Source of the DNA: Sipunculus nudus
Taxonomy: Eukaryota; Annelida; Sipuncula; Golfingiida; Sipunculidae
DNA: 64,000 bases
Assembly: GCA_026874595.1 (NCBI GenBank)
Contig: CM049308.1
Coordinates: forward strand, 44,149,327-44,213,326
Direction: 5' to 3'
The translations under genes were made by a program, and so were the position numbers. Under the pieces are notes generated by a model. It ran no database searches and was not told the DNA's origin. It saw nothing but the letters and a program-made list of their open reading frames with translations. Shown here piece after piece: positions 22,901-34,329 of this stretch (positions within the stretch are counted from its first letter, which is position 1; each line of letters begins with the position of its first letter).

Positions 22901-24355
22901 GGAAGCAGCCTTATGCAAAAAACTAGACCTTTGAAACATAAATATTAACCGAGATAGAAGCCAAAAACTGCATATTTTCAGATCGTCAAGTTTAACCCAC
23001 AAATTTGGTAACCATGGTAACGGCAGCACACAGCTACATGTGCGGAGGAATAAGCCAATGTTCCTAGTTTAAGATACAACGATAAAAATTGTGCCATGTT
23101 TAAAATTATTGAAGATATTGCAGAAAAATGATATGTGTTAGTGTTTCAGGTACCACCCCCCCTGGTGGCTATTTCCAAAAAATGAAAAACTGATTTCGAG
23201 ATATTTATAAATAACACAAAATATATCAATTTCAAAGCCATTGTTAAAAAAATGCAACCTGTAGGTCATATTTAATGAAATCTCGAAGACTCTCGTTTGA
23301 CGAGAAACGGTGCGAGATTTTGCAAGATTTTTGATTGGATCACCGAGAGCTCACCAAGGGCTACAAGATGCAAAAAAATTGACCTCTCCAGCATAAAAAC
23401 TGACAGAGTTAGAAGCTGAAAACTGCATATTTTCAAAATTCAAAAGTTTTACCCCAAAAATAGAGAAATCTGGCAATAGCGCACTTTGGCACCTATGCGC
23501 AAAAATAAGCCCATGGTACCCATGAAGATGCTGTGATGGAAATGGCCCAATGTTTTATAGTTCTGGAGGTATAGCACCAAAACAAATTTTCATGTTTTTT
23601 CATCTGCAACGCCCCCTGGCGGCCATTTCCAAAATCTGAAAAAACAATTTCGAGATATTCTTGTGTTACATAAAATATCTCAGAATCAGTACGATTGCTG
23701 CAAATTTGAAAAATATCAGGAAATTCCATGATTTCTCCCCGAAATTGCGTAACCATGGTAACAGCAAATTTAAGTAAGCTACATGTCAAAAGAAAGGCCA
23801 GGTGATGACAAAATAAATGAGCTATTGCAGAAGTGGATAAGCCTATTTATGGCGAAGTTATAGAGCAAAAACCGTTAACCATACCTGTCGTGACCTTGAC
23901 CTTGACCTTTGACCTATTTTAACCAAAAACAATAGGGCACCTAGAAATTATGTTTTTCATCATCCCTGTAAGTTTCAAGGTGATTGTGGCAAAATTGTGG
24001 CCAGGAGAGTGCAGACAAACAAACAGACATACGCAACTGAGCAATATGCTTTAAAAATCTCCTTCTCTGAAAATGTCCAGCCAAATTGTCCAATATTTCA
24101 CAGAAATGACCCCTGGAACAATCTTTCTTAAGTTTGTTTGAATGGTTCCAGTTCGGAGATTTTTGGCCGAGTTACAGGAGGTTGCACTTTGTTAACTGTG
24201 CAAAAAAGCATATTAAAATTTAAATCTCAGAAACGGCTGGAGCTATCATCACCAAATTTTATGCCAATGTTGGTCACATAGGTCATATATAAAATTCAGG
24301 TAATGGTGGCGCCACCTGCATCGGCCTTTTTTGTACAGGGTCATCAGTGCCTGTA

Positions 24356-24480
24356 CAGGGTTCCCGCGCCTCTTGAAAACCATGGAAAATCCTTGAATTT
24401 TAAAAAAGTTTTTCCATGGAAAATCATGGAATTTTCTGATTAATTAGTGAAGTCATTGAAAACCATGGAATTTTTTGTTT
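24356..24480. repeat. hAT left terminal region
   Basis: Terminal inverted repeat CAGGGTTCC plus repeated CCATGGAAAATC / GATTTTCCATGG-like motifs, mirrored at 28620-28739. Confidence 0.85.
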
Positions 24481-25399
24481 CTTTGTAAGAAAAAATATTT
24501 CTCTGCTATTAAATTTCAAACGATTCTCTGTCAGCCACGTTCCCCAGGAAGTTTCGTGACTATGGTTACGACCCCAGGTCATGCCATGTTATGCAAAATG
24601 AGCACCATAACTGCATGCGTGCGCAGGTCCTGTTGTGTGTTCAATGCTCAAATTTCTGAGTGCATATCCCATATAAGGAACATATCAGCTGTGACCTTTC
24701 GATATTTATTGTTTATCAGCTGCATATTCAGGCCGGTGAACTCTTATTAAAATATGAATATTTTTTTAAAAGGACAAGAATCCCTCTTGGTTGCCCATTC
24801 TCTGGCCTATAGTGTGTTGTTTGTAACTAGGTGAAACTTTTTTAAAACATGACAACGTTCAACAGTTTACCTGACACTGTCTAGCTCACGGTGCCATTTG
24901 ACCCCAGAGTTTTTTGCATAAACGTCACAGGTCAAACCGGCCAGCCATTGGTTGACCTAAATATTGTGTTCTGACATCGTCAGGTCACACTTTCATTGGT
25001 TGAAATAAGAGGTCACACTAAGTTGGGCAAAGGGCAATGCATATATTAACCGTCCGGCTGACCGGGCTTTTTTGGTTTGTGTGCAGAAGTTGTATTGCTG
25101 ATTTATTCACTTAAACAATTTTGTAGGCTAACTTTATGAAACGCATCAAACGCACGGATGACCGACGTAATGTGTCACTGATCGGCTTATGATCCTACCA
25201 CGGGGAAACATCATGTTTTTCAGTTAATAATATATAAATCGTTTCTTTGAAATGAACTGAATATCGTTTTTCTCATACGCACATGGAAGATGTACAATAC
25301 AAGTTTGTTGCCATGGCAGCCAGTCATTGAACAAATAAGATGCTTTACCATTCAAATATCTCTGATTTAGCGGAATGATCATGATCTGAAATTCGGACA
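24481..25399 (+). other. 5' region of the hAT element
   Basis: No credible gene. It should contain the transposase promoter. I see no clear TATA box or other site I can name. Confidence 0.5.
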
Positions 25400-27803
25400 A
25401 TGGCATGCAAATTCCACGACGAGTGGTTGGAGAAGTATGAATGGATCGAGCGAGTGAAAAACGATGAATATTCAGCGAGGTGCAAGACTTGTGCAAAGAT
25501 ATTTAGCGTGAGGAATATGGGTATCGCGGCGATCAAGTCGCATCAAAAGGGTGATAAACATAAACTAAAACATGGAGTAACAGGGCGGAACTTGAGTGTA
25601 TCGGCATGGCTTCATAGCAGTAGGGATGATAATGATAAAACTGGTCAGTCTGGTGCCGACACTGACGGTGCCGCAGATGAGAGAAAAAGTGGTCCATTTC
25701 CAAGTCAAGGTCAGGGTCAATGTCATAGTGGTACTGCTAGCAGCGTGAGTATGGATACCTATGTTCACAGTACAGATATAGCAACAGCAGAGATTCTGTG
25801 GGCTGTAGCTTGTGTTGTCTGTCACTACAGTTATAGTAGTTGTAAGCATATTAGCCAATTCTTTAAGAGGGCATTTCATGACAGTCCCATAGCCCAAAAT
25901 ATGAGTTGTGGCAAGAACAAAATTTCGTACAGTGTGGCATTTGGCCTTGGCTCATATATTGAAGAACTTCTGCAGTGCAAGATGAAGGAATTGGATAATT
26001 TTTTGATGATGTTTGATGAGTCACACAATGAAAGCTTACAAAAAAACAGCTCGATATTCATGTTAGGTTTTGGGATCCTGTTCAAAACTGTGTCCATACA
26101 AGATACCTCAAGTCGGAATTTCTTGGGCATGGAAAAGCTGAGGATCTTCTGCATCCTCTACTTAATGCTGTGACTGAATTTGGCCTGGAGAAACTTATTC
26201 AACTTTCCATGGATGGTCCTGCTGTAAACTGGGAACTGTTCAGGATGCTCACTGAAAAGTTAAATAAAAGTCAGTGTGCTGGCCTGCTAAACATTGGTAG
26301 TTGCGGTCTGCACACAACGCACAATGCCTTCAAGAATGAGGTTAAAAAATCTGGCTTGCTTGTAAATAAGGTTCTTAAGGCTTTGTTCTGGCTTTTCAAA
26401 GGTTCTGATGCACGAAGGGCAGACTACACTTGCAAATCAGAGGTATTCCCATTGCAGTTTTGTTGGCACCGTTGGATTGAAAACAGGCCAGTTGTAGTCC
26501 GGGCTTTAGAAATTTGGCCGAACATAGTTAAACATGTTACTGAAGTTAGGAAAGAGAAGTCAAAATACTCGAAACCCATGTGCGACTCCTACACTACTGT
26601 GAAGAATGCTGTTGATGACAAGTTGATGTTGGTCAAGCTAGCATTTATTCCAACAGTTTCAAGCCAGATGACTCCATTCCTGAGCATGTTTCAAAGTGAG
26701 CGCCCTCTGGTGCCATTCCTTGCTATTCATCTTGAAAAGATGGTGAGGGCTCTGATGAAAAGATTTGTAAAATGTTCAGTGCTGATCACTGCCACCAATG
26801 CACGCAACCTGTTAAAAATAGACCCTGAAAAGGCAGAGAGCCATCTGTCCTATAAAGCTGTGGACATTGGCTTCAGGGCTGGAGCAGAGCTGAAGAAAGT
26901 AGCAAAGGGCATTTCAGAGAGAGAAATCATGGAGGTCTGCATGAAGTGCAAGTCTATGCTTGCAACATCTGCCAAGCACCTACTTGACAAAACTCCTATA
27001 GCATATACCTTTGCTAGGGCATTGTCATCCCTCAGCCCAGAGTTTATGGTTACAAAACCTGACAATGCAAAGTCTAAATTCAAGCATGTCCTTGAAACAC
27101 TGATTTCTAGCAAACGCATTGATGAAGGCACTGCTGAAACTGTTAAAGCAGAGTTTGATGAATTTTTAGTGCATGTTGCAGGCCTGACAGGGGAGGAGCG
27201 TTTAGAATACTCTCAATATGACCCAGTCAAATGTGAATCACTGGACATTTTTCTTTATGAAAGACTGTCAAATATCCCTAGCCTCTGTGGTGTGGTAAAA
27301 CAATCGCATGGACAAGCCAGGGTAGAGAGGGGATTCTCATATAACAAAGAAATTCTTGTTGAAAACATGAAGGAGAAATCTCTCGCCTCACAGCGTCTGG
27401 TATTGGATCATTTGACAGACATTGGTGGATTCCAGAACTTTAAGGGTCACACCAAAATGAGTTATGTCAGCTCTGCTAGGAAGAAATACAGAAATTATCT
27501 TGAAGAACAGAAACAGGGCAAGGCCAGCCGTGAGAAGTCATTGAAAAGACAGGCAATGTTAGATGAAATACTTCTAAATCAAGAGAAAAAGAAAATGTTT
27601 TGAGACTGAAATTAAGACTCTTCTGGACAGTGCAGATGAAAAGGCAGAGGAAGCTGAGAAAAGCAGGGGAATGAAAAAAAATGTTGATTGAGTCTAATGC
27701 ACTTCGAAAGAGGGCCAAAGAGAAAAAGAATGAAATGGCTGACATTGAGAAACAAATAACCTCTCTTGAAGAGGGCCTGAAAGCCATGGACAAAAAACTT
27801 TGA
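25400..27803 (+). pseudogene. BED-finger hAT-like transposase, three indel breaks
   Basis: The start is ATG at 25400 (MACKFHDEWLEKYEWI). A BED-like finger follows at residues 28-54 (C-x2-C-x16-H-x5-H). After a Ser/Gly-rich linker, the RNase H-like core shows FDESHNES (first Asp candidate), IQLSMDGPAVNWELF (second Asp), a GSCGLHTTHNAF segment, and near the C-terminus QARVERGFSYNKEI, whose Glu fits the third hAT acid. A Lys/Glu-rich coiled coil ends the protein at 27803. The frame is broken at the A run 26040-26046, at TTTT 27598-27601 and at the A run around 27677-27684. Apart from these, about 740 codons are open. It would cut and insert its own element. It is a relative of a hAT-like family I know only as uncharacterised animal proteins. 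Confidence 0.82.
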
Positions 27804-28619
27804 AACCTCAAAGATTCATATTTATAGTTTGTTACAGCTAAGTGTTCATAGTTATCTGTTGGGACTTGAGTTATAGAATCAGTTGAGTTGGCTGGTGAAA
27901 TACTTCTTTAATTAAGGTTGTCTGCTGTTCTATTTTGATTCATTTTTAACTAGCAGCATGCTGGCTTCAGTCATGACTTATCTGACAAGTGAAAGGATTC
28001 AAATACTATTCTCTTGAGTTTCACAAATTATTTTGGAATCGAAATTTAAAGATTGAATAACTATGATTTAGTTTTTTTCTGGTCAAGTTGGACATAAGGA
28101 ATTCACAGACGTCCAACATCAGTTTCAAATAGTTGCTGTAGTGTAGCAAGGATTGCTACAGAATCATATTGGTGAGTTCTACACCCCACATGTGCACCCA
28201 AGTCCAGGTTGTGCAGTATTTATTCTATTTGCAAAATAGCTGAACCTGGGTGTATACATGTACCTTTTTATTTTGCCTGTGATTTACTTGAACATGTCAC
28301 ACTTTCAGGTTATGACTAAAATATATGTAGGGATTACATATACATTTATTTCATTTTTGTTGCCATTTTGCTTGGTCAAAACAACCTGACACATCCATCT
28401 TATACTGCTAGCCCATAACGACCAGGCTCAGTAGTTTGTACCTTCTGGCAGCACAATCCTATTGGCCAATCATAAAAACAAGCATTACCTTTGAATGGCC
28501 ATGGACTGTTGGTCAGCCATAAAGACCACTAGTAACCCCTTCTGTGTATCTTCCCATGCAAAAACTCATCATGGTACCACAAAAATACTATTATGATATG
28601 TCCTTATCTCATTTATCAT
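27804..28619 (+). other. 3' region of the hAT element
   Basis: Non-coding, AT-rich. It lies between the transposase stop and the right terminal region. Nothing further is recognised. Confidence 0.5.
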
Positions 28620-28739
28620 TGAAAATCATGGAAAACGTAACATTTCACTTCCGAAATGTCATGGAAAAGTATGAAAATAAGTCATGGAAAATCCTTGAAA
28701 ACCATGGAATTTTATTCTGAAAAAAGTGCAGGAACCCTG
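28620..28739. repeat. hAT right terminal region
   Basis: Several TCATGGAAAATCCTTGAAAA-type motifs inverted relative to the left end, finishing GGAACCCTG, then the CTGTA duplication. Confidence 0.85.
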
Positions 28740-30464
28740 CTGTATCACACTGAGGGCTACAAAAAACTTCTTCTCTAAAACCATATGGCCAAAATTTTTT
28801 TAATATCACACAGAAATGATCCTAGGGTAGTGCTTTCTGAAATTTGTTCAAATGGTCTAAGTTCAGTGACTTTTGGCTGAGTTATGGGAAGCTGAATTTA
28901 GTCATATGCTGTAACAGCCCATTTTAGCTCAGTGGCTACAAAGATCTTCTCCTCAAAAACCACTAGGCCAAATTCTTAAATCCCACACATTAATTATCCT
29001 TAGATGTTGATAATTCAAGTTTGTTCAAATGGTTTTGGTTCAGTGATTTTTGGCTGAGTTATGAGAAGCTTTACTTTGCCATTTTGCTGTATTTTACCAT
29101 ATGAGTTATAAACCTACAAAACGTTTTTCGACTGATGATACTGAGGCCAGTTTGTTTAATATTTTGCAAGAATAATTCCCTGAATCATTCTAATAATAAT
29201 TGTCTTTTATGGTTCCAAAAAATGAATTTTGGCTGAATTATAAAGATTGAATAGAGTCATTTTACCTTATATGTTAGCTGTGTGAAGCAGATACATCTAG
29301 CCTAGCACCAGTTTATCAGCATTTATTACATCATGCCTCTAGACATCTTGATTTCAGAATATCTATGGAAAATATTGACAAGAATGTTTTTTAAAAGCTT
29401 TTAAAAAAAGTAGATTTATGATATTACATATCATCTGTACACTATTCATAATTTCTCAGGAATAGCAGGAGCTACCATCTCCAAATTTTATGCAATTATC
29501 AGTCACATATCAAATGTTGATGGATTCAGCTTATTTTTGCTATCTGCACTTACTTAGATTTTACAGGGGAAAAGCTGAAAAAACTTCTTCTTCTTGTAAA
29601 GAGTCCAGCCGAATTGTTCAATATTTTACAGAAATGATCCCAGAGGCGAGCCTTCTCAAGTTTGTTCAAATGGTTTGTGTTGGATAAATTTTAGCAGAGT
29701 TACATAACAGGCCAAGATTGTGTATGTTTCTTGAATAGGTTGTGAAACTGCCAACTGTTTCAGATTTGGCAACAGATAAGAGTTCATTCAGTGCAGCCAG
29801 ATTTAGGTCAAGAGTTCAATCAGTGCAGCAAGCACAAGGCATGTGATCACCTCATGGGCAGCATGTGATCATTTCATGGGTAGCATGTGATCACCTCATG
29901 AGTATCATGTGATCACCTCATGTTCATTCAGTGCAGCCAGGTACAGGTCAAAAGTTCACTCAGTCTAGCCAGGTGCAGGTCAAGAGTTCACTCAGTGCAG
30001 TAGCCTGAGCCAGTAATTTGTCACAGTACACTCTGGGCAACAGCCTTTCTCACCTAAGCCTGGTCAGCCCCGTGCATCAGACTCAAGGTAAGTTTGATGT
30101 ATTGGCCTGATATTCTGACCTGTCTATGTGTCTTTAATGGCTTTCTCATTCACAAGACAGGTGTTGCCATCTACAATGACTTTTGCAAAGTGTATGTGCC
30201 TGCTTAATTCTATGGAAGAATTTGATATATCAGCCTGAAATTGGGCATATTTATACATGTCAAATAGCTTTGTCGTATACAAGACTGGTGGTGCCACCTA
30301 AAATAATTTTTTTGTTGTGTGCACCCATGCCAAAATTTCAGCAGTGATGTTTGTGTATTGTTTCTTGTTCAAAATGTTTAGTACTTGCATTGTTCATATA
30401 TATGAAAAGTAGTGGTTCAGCATTGAAGCGTTATACCTGGTGTATATCCATATGCACAGGTTCG

Positions 30465-30486
30465 CATTAGGCCTGTAGGCCTTGTT
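30465..30486 (+). other. Extra HeA 3' terminus inside an HeA copy
   Basis: CACAGG...AGGCCT-GT-AGGCCT...TTGTT followed directly by HeA internal text (CAAGTTTACTTGAATG) rather than foreign DNA. Confidence 0.75.
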
Positions 30487-31733
30487 CAAGTTTACTTGAA
30501 TGATTTTTTTGCCGAATTATTGGACCTTTAGACACTCCAAGATTGTGTCTGTATCTTTAAATAGGTTGAGAAACTGCCAACTGTGTCAGGTTTGGCAACA
30601 GATCAAGAGTTCATTCAGTACAGCCAGATTTAGGTCAAGAGTTCAATCAGTGCAGCCAAGCACAAGGCATGTGATCACCTCATGGGTGACATGTGATCAC
30701 CTCATGGGCAACATGTGAACACCTCATGGGCACTATGCGATCACCTCATGGGTGTCATCCCCCTCAGGGCAGGGCCCCTGCATGAGCTTATGCAATGGTG
30801 TTGCTACTATTTCAGACTTGGCAACAGACTAGAGGTCAGTCTCGATCTATTTATAGCTTTGACAGACTGCCAACTGTATCAAATTAGGCAACAGGTCAAG
30901 AGTTCACTCAGTGCAGCCAGGTATGGGTCAGGAGTTCACTCAGTCCAGTAGCTGCATTCTATATATAGTGTTAGCAGACTGCCCACTGCATGAGATTTGG
31001 CACCAAAGTTCAGCCTTAATCTATTTATAGCTTTGACAGACTGCCAACTGTGTCAGATTATGCAACAGGTCAAGAGTTCACTCAGTCTAGCCAGGTGCAG
31101 GTCATGAGTTCACTCAGTGCAGTAGCCTGAGCCAGCAAATTTGTCACAGTTCACTCGGGGCAACTGCCTTTCTCACCTAAGCCTGGTCAGCCCCATGCAT
31201 CAGACTCAAGGTAATTTTGATGTATTGGCCTGATATTTTGACCTGTCTATGTGTCTCTGATGGCTTTCTCGTTCACAAGACAGTTGTCACCACCTACAAT
31301 GACTTTTGCACAGTGTATGTGCCTGCTTATTTCTACAGAGGAATTTGATATATCAGCCTGAAATTGGGCATATATATACATATAAAATAGCTTTGTTGAT
31401 ACAAGACTGGTGGTGCCACTTACAGTAATTTTTGCACAGTGTGTGTCCCTTCTTATTTTCAGGGGGGTTTGATATATCAGTCTGAAATTGGGCAGATGTA
31501 TATATCTCTGATAGCTTTGTTGTATACAAGACTGGTGGTGCCAGCTACAATCATTTTGTGTTGGGTGCACCCATGCCAGAATTTCAGCAGTGATGTTTGT
31601 GTAATTGTTTCTTATTCAAAATGTTTAGTACTTGCATTGTTCATATACATTAGAAGTAATGGTCCAGCATTGAAGCATTATACCTGGTGTATTTCCCAAT
31701 GCACAGGTTCGCATTAGACCTGTAAGCCTTGTT

Positions 31734-33237
31734 TTCTCTATTTTTGAGACCTCTTAAGATGCGGTCATCTGTTAACAGGGCACAAATCCTAAGGACTTGA
31801 CCTAGAATCTTCTCTCTTGACATGCAGGGAGGCCCATGAAAAGTCCCTGTGGAAACCTGGAATTAGGTCTCTGTTACCCATATTCTTTGAGCTATGGGGC
31901 TCCGAAGTACCCCCAGAATAATGGAAAATTTGATACAAAAGCTCATGTATCTGAACAACTAATGCATTGATCACCATGATTCTTTGCATAGATATTGATC
32001 ATTGAGTGATTCATCAGATTTTGCAGATAGGTGGCGCCACCTGTATTTTTAAAAAAATTTTTTAATGATTTTTTTTCTCAATTTTTTAGACATTAAAAGA
32101 TGTGGTCATCTGTTAACAGGGCACAAATCGTAACCACTGGCCCTAGATTCTTCTATCTTGACATGCTGGGAGGTCAATAAAAATATCTCCATGGAAACCT
32201 GAAATTAGGTCTTTGTTACCTATATCCTCTGAGCAGTGGGGCTCATTAGACCCAAAAGAATAACTTAAAATTTGATACAAAAGCTCTAGTAACTCAACAA
32301 ATTGTGCATTGATTGCCATGACTTTTTTGCATGCATTTTCATCACGGAGTGTTTCATCAGTTCTTGCAGACTGGTGGCGTCACCTGGATTTTTTCCAATT
32401 TTTATGCATTTTCTCTCTATATTTGCGACTTTCAAAGATGCGGCCATCTGTTATCAGGGCAGGGAGGTCAACCATCTCTGTTACCCATATTCTTTGAGCT
32501 ATGGGGCTTATAAGCACCCCTAGCTTAATTGAAAATTTGATACCAATGCAGGGCACAAATTATAACCCTTGGACCTAGAATCTTCTAACTTAAAATTCAG
32601 GGAGGTCCATGAAAATTCTCCTTGGAAATATGAAATTAGGTCTCTGTTACCCATAATCTTTGAGCGATGGGGCTTATAAGCACACCCAAGAATATTTGAA
32701 AATTTGATACCAATGCAGGGCACAAATTATAACCCTTGGACCTAGAATCTTCTAACTTAAAATTCAGGGAGGTCCATGAAAATTCTCCTTGGAAATATGA
32801 AATTAGGTCTCTGTTACCCATAATCTTTGAGCGATGGGGCTTATAAGCACACCCCAGAATATTTGAAAATTTGATACCAAGGTAGAGCACAAATTATAAC
32901 CATTGGACCAAGAATCTTCTCACTTGGCATCCTGAGAATTCCTCAAAAGTTCTCCCCTCAAAAACTTAAATTTGGTCACTGTGAGCTATATTCTCAGAGT
33001 TTTGGGGTATGTTTGAGCATCCTAGAAGTAATGAAAAATACACACAAATGGCCAGGTTCCTCAGGAAAGGCTGGTTGGATTGTCATCAAATTTGGTGTGC
33101 TAATAGGTCTTGATGAACTTGAACTAATATGCATGAATGATGATGCCACTTATATTATCTTAATTAGTTTCCTGTGCAAAGACATATTGTCAACATGTCA
33201 GTTGGCTGAGCGTCATGATCCATGGGTCACTTGTTTT
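31734..33237 (+). mobile_element. HeB right segment
   Basis: HeB modules (CTCTGTTACCCATATTCTTTG, GGTGGCGCCACC at about 32030) resume after the HeA tail and end at the HeB 3' terminus at 33233, flush with the coding exon. Confidence 0.82.
32531..32864. repeat. Near-identical 167-bp tandem duplication
   Basis: The phrase GAAAATTTGATACCAATGCA starts at 32531 and 32698, and the next unit begins at 32865. The two 167-bp units are almost identical, unlike the diverged modules around them, so the duplication is recent or an assembly duplication. Confidence 0.9.
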
Positions 33238-33705
33238 GCCCTGCATCACTGATGCGCCATCACTTGCAAATCCTACAGGTCGCTTTATGAATTCAGTTTT
33301 GACAAGTCCAACACTTTCCATGGAATCAAAGATTGCTGCTGTGATGTTTGCTGCATCAGCTTTCGCACAGTTTTCAATTGAAGCAAATTTAACATTGACA
33401 ATACCTTCCTGAGAAAATCTCACATAAACTAATTCCTATTCTTTGACACTGGAATCTGTGGTACCATCTACCATTACACAAACAAACTTACACTTCCTTA
33501 GATCACATTCAAGCTGTCTCCGATCCACCTCTGCTATGTATTTTGTGAACTGCCTGGCAGACTTGTCATTCTTGTAGTAGGGTGAAATTGAGATTCCCTT
33601 AGCTGCATCAAGGTCACACTGCCATTCAAAATCTGTGAAAGGTCTGGCATTGAGGGCCATGACAGGCATGACAGATCCTGAACAGAGGGGACATGTTGTT
33701 CAGAA
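33238..33705 (-). pseudogene. ZNF862-like gene, catalytic-core exon with stop
   Basis: It encodes ARPFTDFEWQCDLDAAKG, SARQFTKYIAEVDRRQL, then FVCVMVDGTTDSSVKE, the first catalytic Asp region of the hAT core. An in-frame TAG at 33436-33438 follows. The same frame then continues ELVYVRFSQEGIVNVKFAS and GFASDGASVMQGK, the second Asp region. A frame break near 33662, next to a TGTCATG duplication, separates an upstream LFRICHA-type segment. A possible acceptor (CTGTTCAG) lies at about 33683. The 3' edge is the HeB insertion point. Confidence 0.8.
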
Positions 33706-34329
33706 GAGCCTTATCCAACATCTTCAGGGACCTCCAAACAGCCAAAGGTTGCACTGAGTTTGAAAATGAAAAGATTTCCCCTGATATTTGTTAAGGCCTT
33801 TTTTATAATTCACATAGCAATATTAATATGGATTCTTTTGCTTTGATTACACTTAAATATCCTACATTTTGCAAAATAGTTTCAAAACTTCCTCTCCCGT
33901 TCATGATATGCCGTCGTACAGATCAGAATCGGGTCAAGTCACAATAGCTGTAAAATTTATGGCGAAGCGTCTTGGCAGAGAATTCGCTAAAACAAATGGA
34001 CAGTGACAGTAATGACCTTGACTTAAACAGGAGAGTCATCATGCTATAGTAGAAATTATTTTCAGGCTCTATTTCCTGCAACAAATTTCCTTAAGTCTCA
34101 ATTTAAATTTTATTGGTCAAGAAAATTTGCGCCGTTCGCGCAAAAAGCAGTTTGGATAACCAACACGGGTAAGAAACGAACGTTCGCCCTATTTGTCTAT
34201 GCTTGCAGTTTTAGTTGTCATCTGAAAATACCGTCTACGTATTGATTCTAACACAAATATAACTGCAGATATTAAATGGAAGCCCGTGTTTATGTAATTA
34301 TTCACAGACAATTACAATAAGGATTTTTT
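33706..34329 (-). other. Unassigned, probably intron of the ZNF862-like gene
   Basis: No repeat family or coding block recognised in about 620 bp before the HeB head at 34330. Confidence 0.45.

Larger units (their letters stand above)
19509..24048 (-). mobile_element. HeF element, minus orientation
   Basis: On the minus strand its 3' end reads CGACC-TCT-GGTCG (stem-loop, 19514-19526), then TCTAG and the host TTT. The host HeA text (AAAAAGCTAAA / CTTTAAAAATC) resumes at 24049. It contains GACA/ACAG tracts, modules with GACCTTGACCTTTGACCTA and AGTTTCAAGGTGATTGTGGC, and a 149-bp tandem array. The motif GCTTGCCGG near the 3' end has its inverse CCGGCAAGC at 22032-22040 rather than at 24048, so this may be one unit plus a partial second unit. 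Confidence 0.72.
24356..28739 (+). mobile_element. hAT-like DNA transposon with inverted ends and 5-bp TSD
   Basis: The left end is CAGGGTTCCCGCGCC and the right end (reverse) CAGGGTTCCTGCAC. Inside these both ends carry matching CTTGAAAACCATGGA-type subterminal sequence. CTGTA is present on both sides (24351-24355 and 28740-28744), while unoccupied HeA copies have it once (GTGCCTGTATCATACTG at about 49.79 kb). The length is 4384 bp. It encodes one transposase-like gene. CAGGG ends are typical of hAT elements; a 5-bp duplication is shorter than the usual 8. Confidence 0.9.
19303..31733 (+). mobile_element. HeA copy carrying HeF, a hAT element and a second 3' end
   Basis: The head AGCGAACCTGTGAGC is at 19303, inside HeB (CCTGATTTTT). 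The final tail CACAGGTTCGC...TTGTT is at 31702-31733, where HeB resumes (TTCTCTATTTTTGAGACC). HeA text is split by HeF (19509-24048) and the hAT element (24356-28739). A complete HeA tail also occurs at 30465-30486 and is followed by more HeA internal text, so the copy has two tandem 3' ends. GTGATCACCTCATGGG repeats occur at 29.84-29.92 and 30.67-30.75 kb. Confidence 0.8.
18939..33237 (+). mobile_element. HeB composite (14.3 kb) inserted in a coding exon
   Basis: It starts at 18942 with AAGCTCAGCTGAC and its hairpin partner CATCTGAGC, then a GTCCGTC tract. It ends at 33201-33233 with GGCTGAGCG, a decayed palindrome (GATCCATGGGTC) and ACTTG, then TTTT. Both flanks are coding sequence of the ZNF862-like gene. 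Closing the gap over one TTTT gives a continuous reading frame. Inside are an HeA copy, an HeF element, a hAT transposon and HeB modules. Confidence 0.85.

Noticed and set aside
26850-27131. Antisense ORFs across the hAT transposase
   Set aside because: Mirror frames of the real transposase coding strand.
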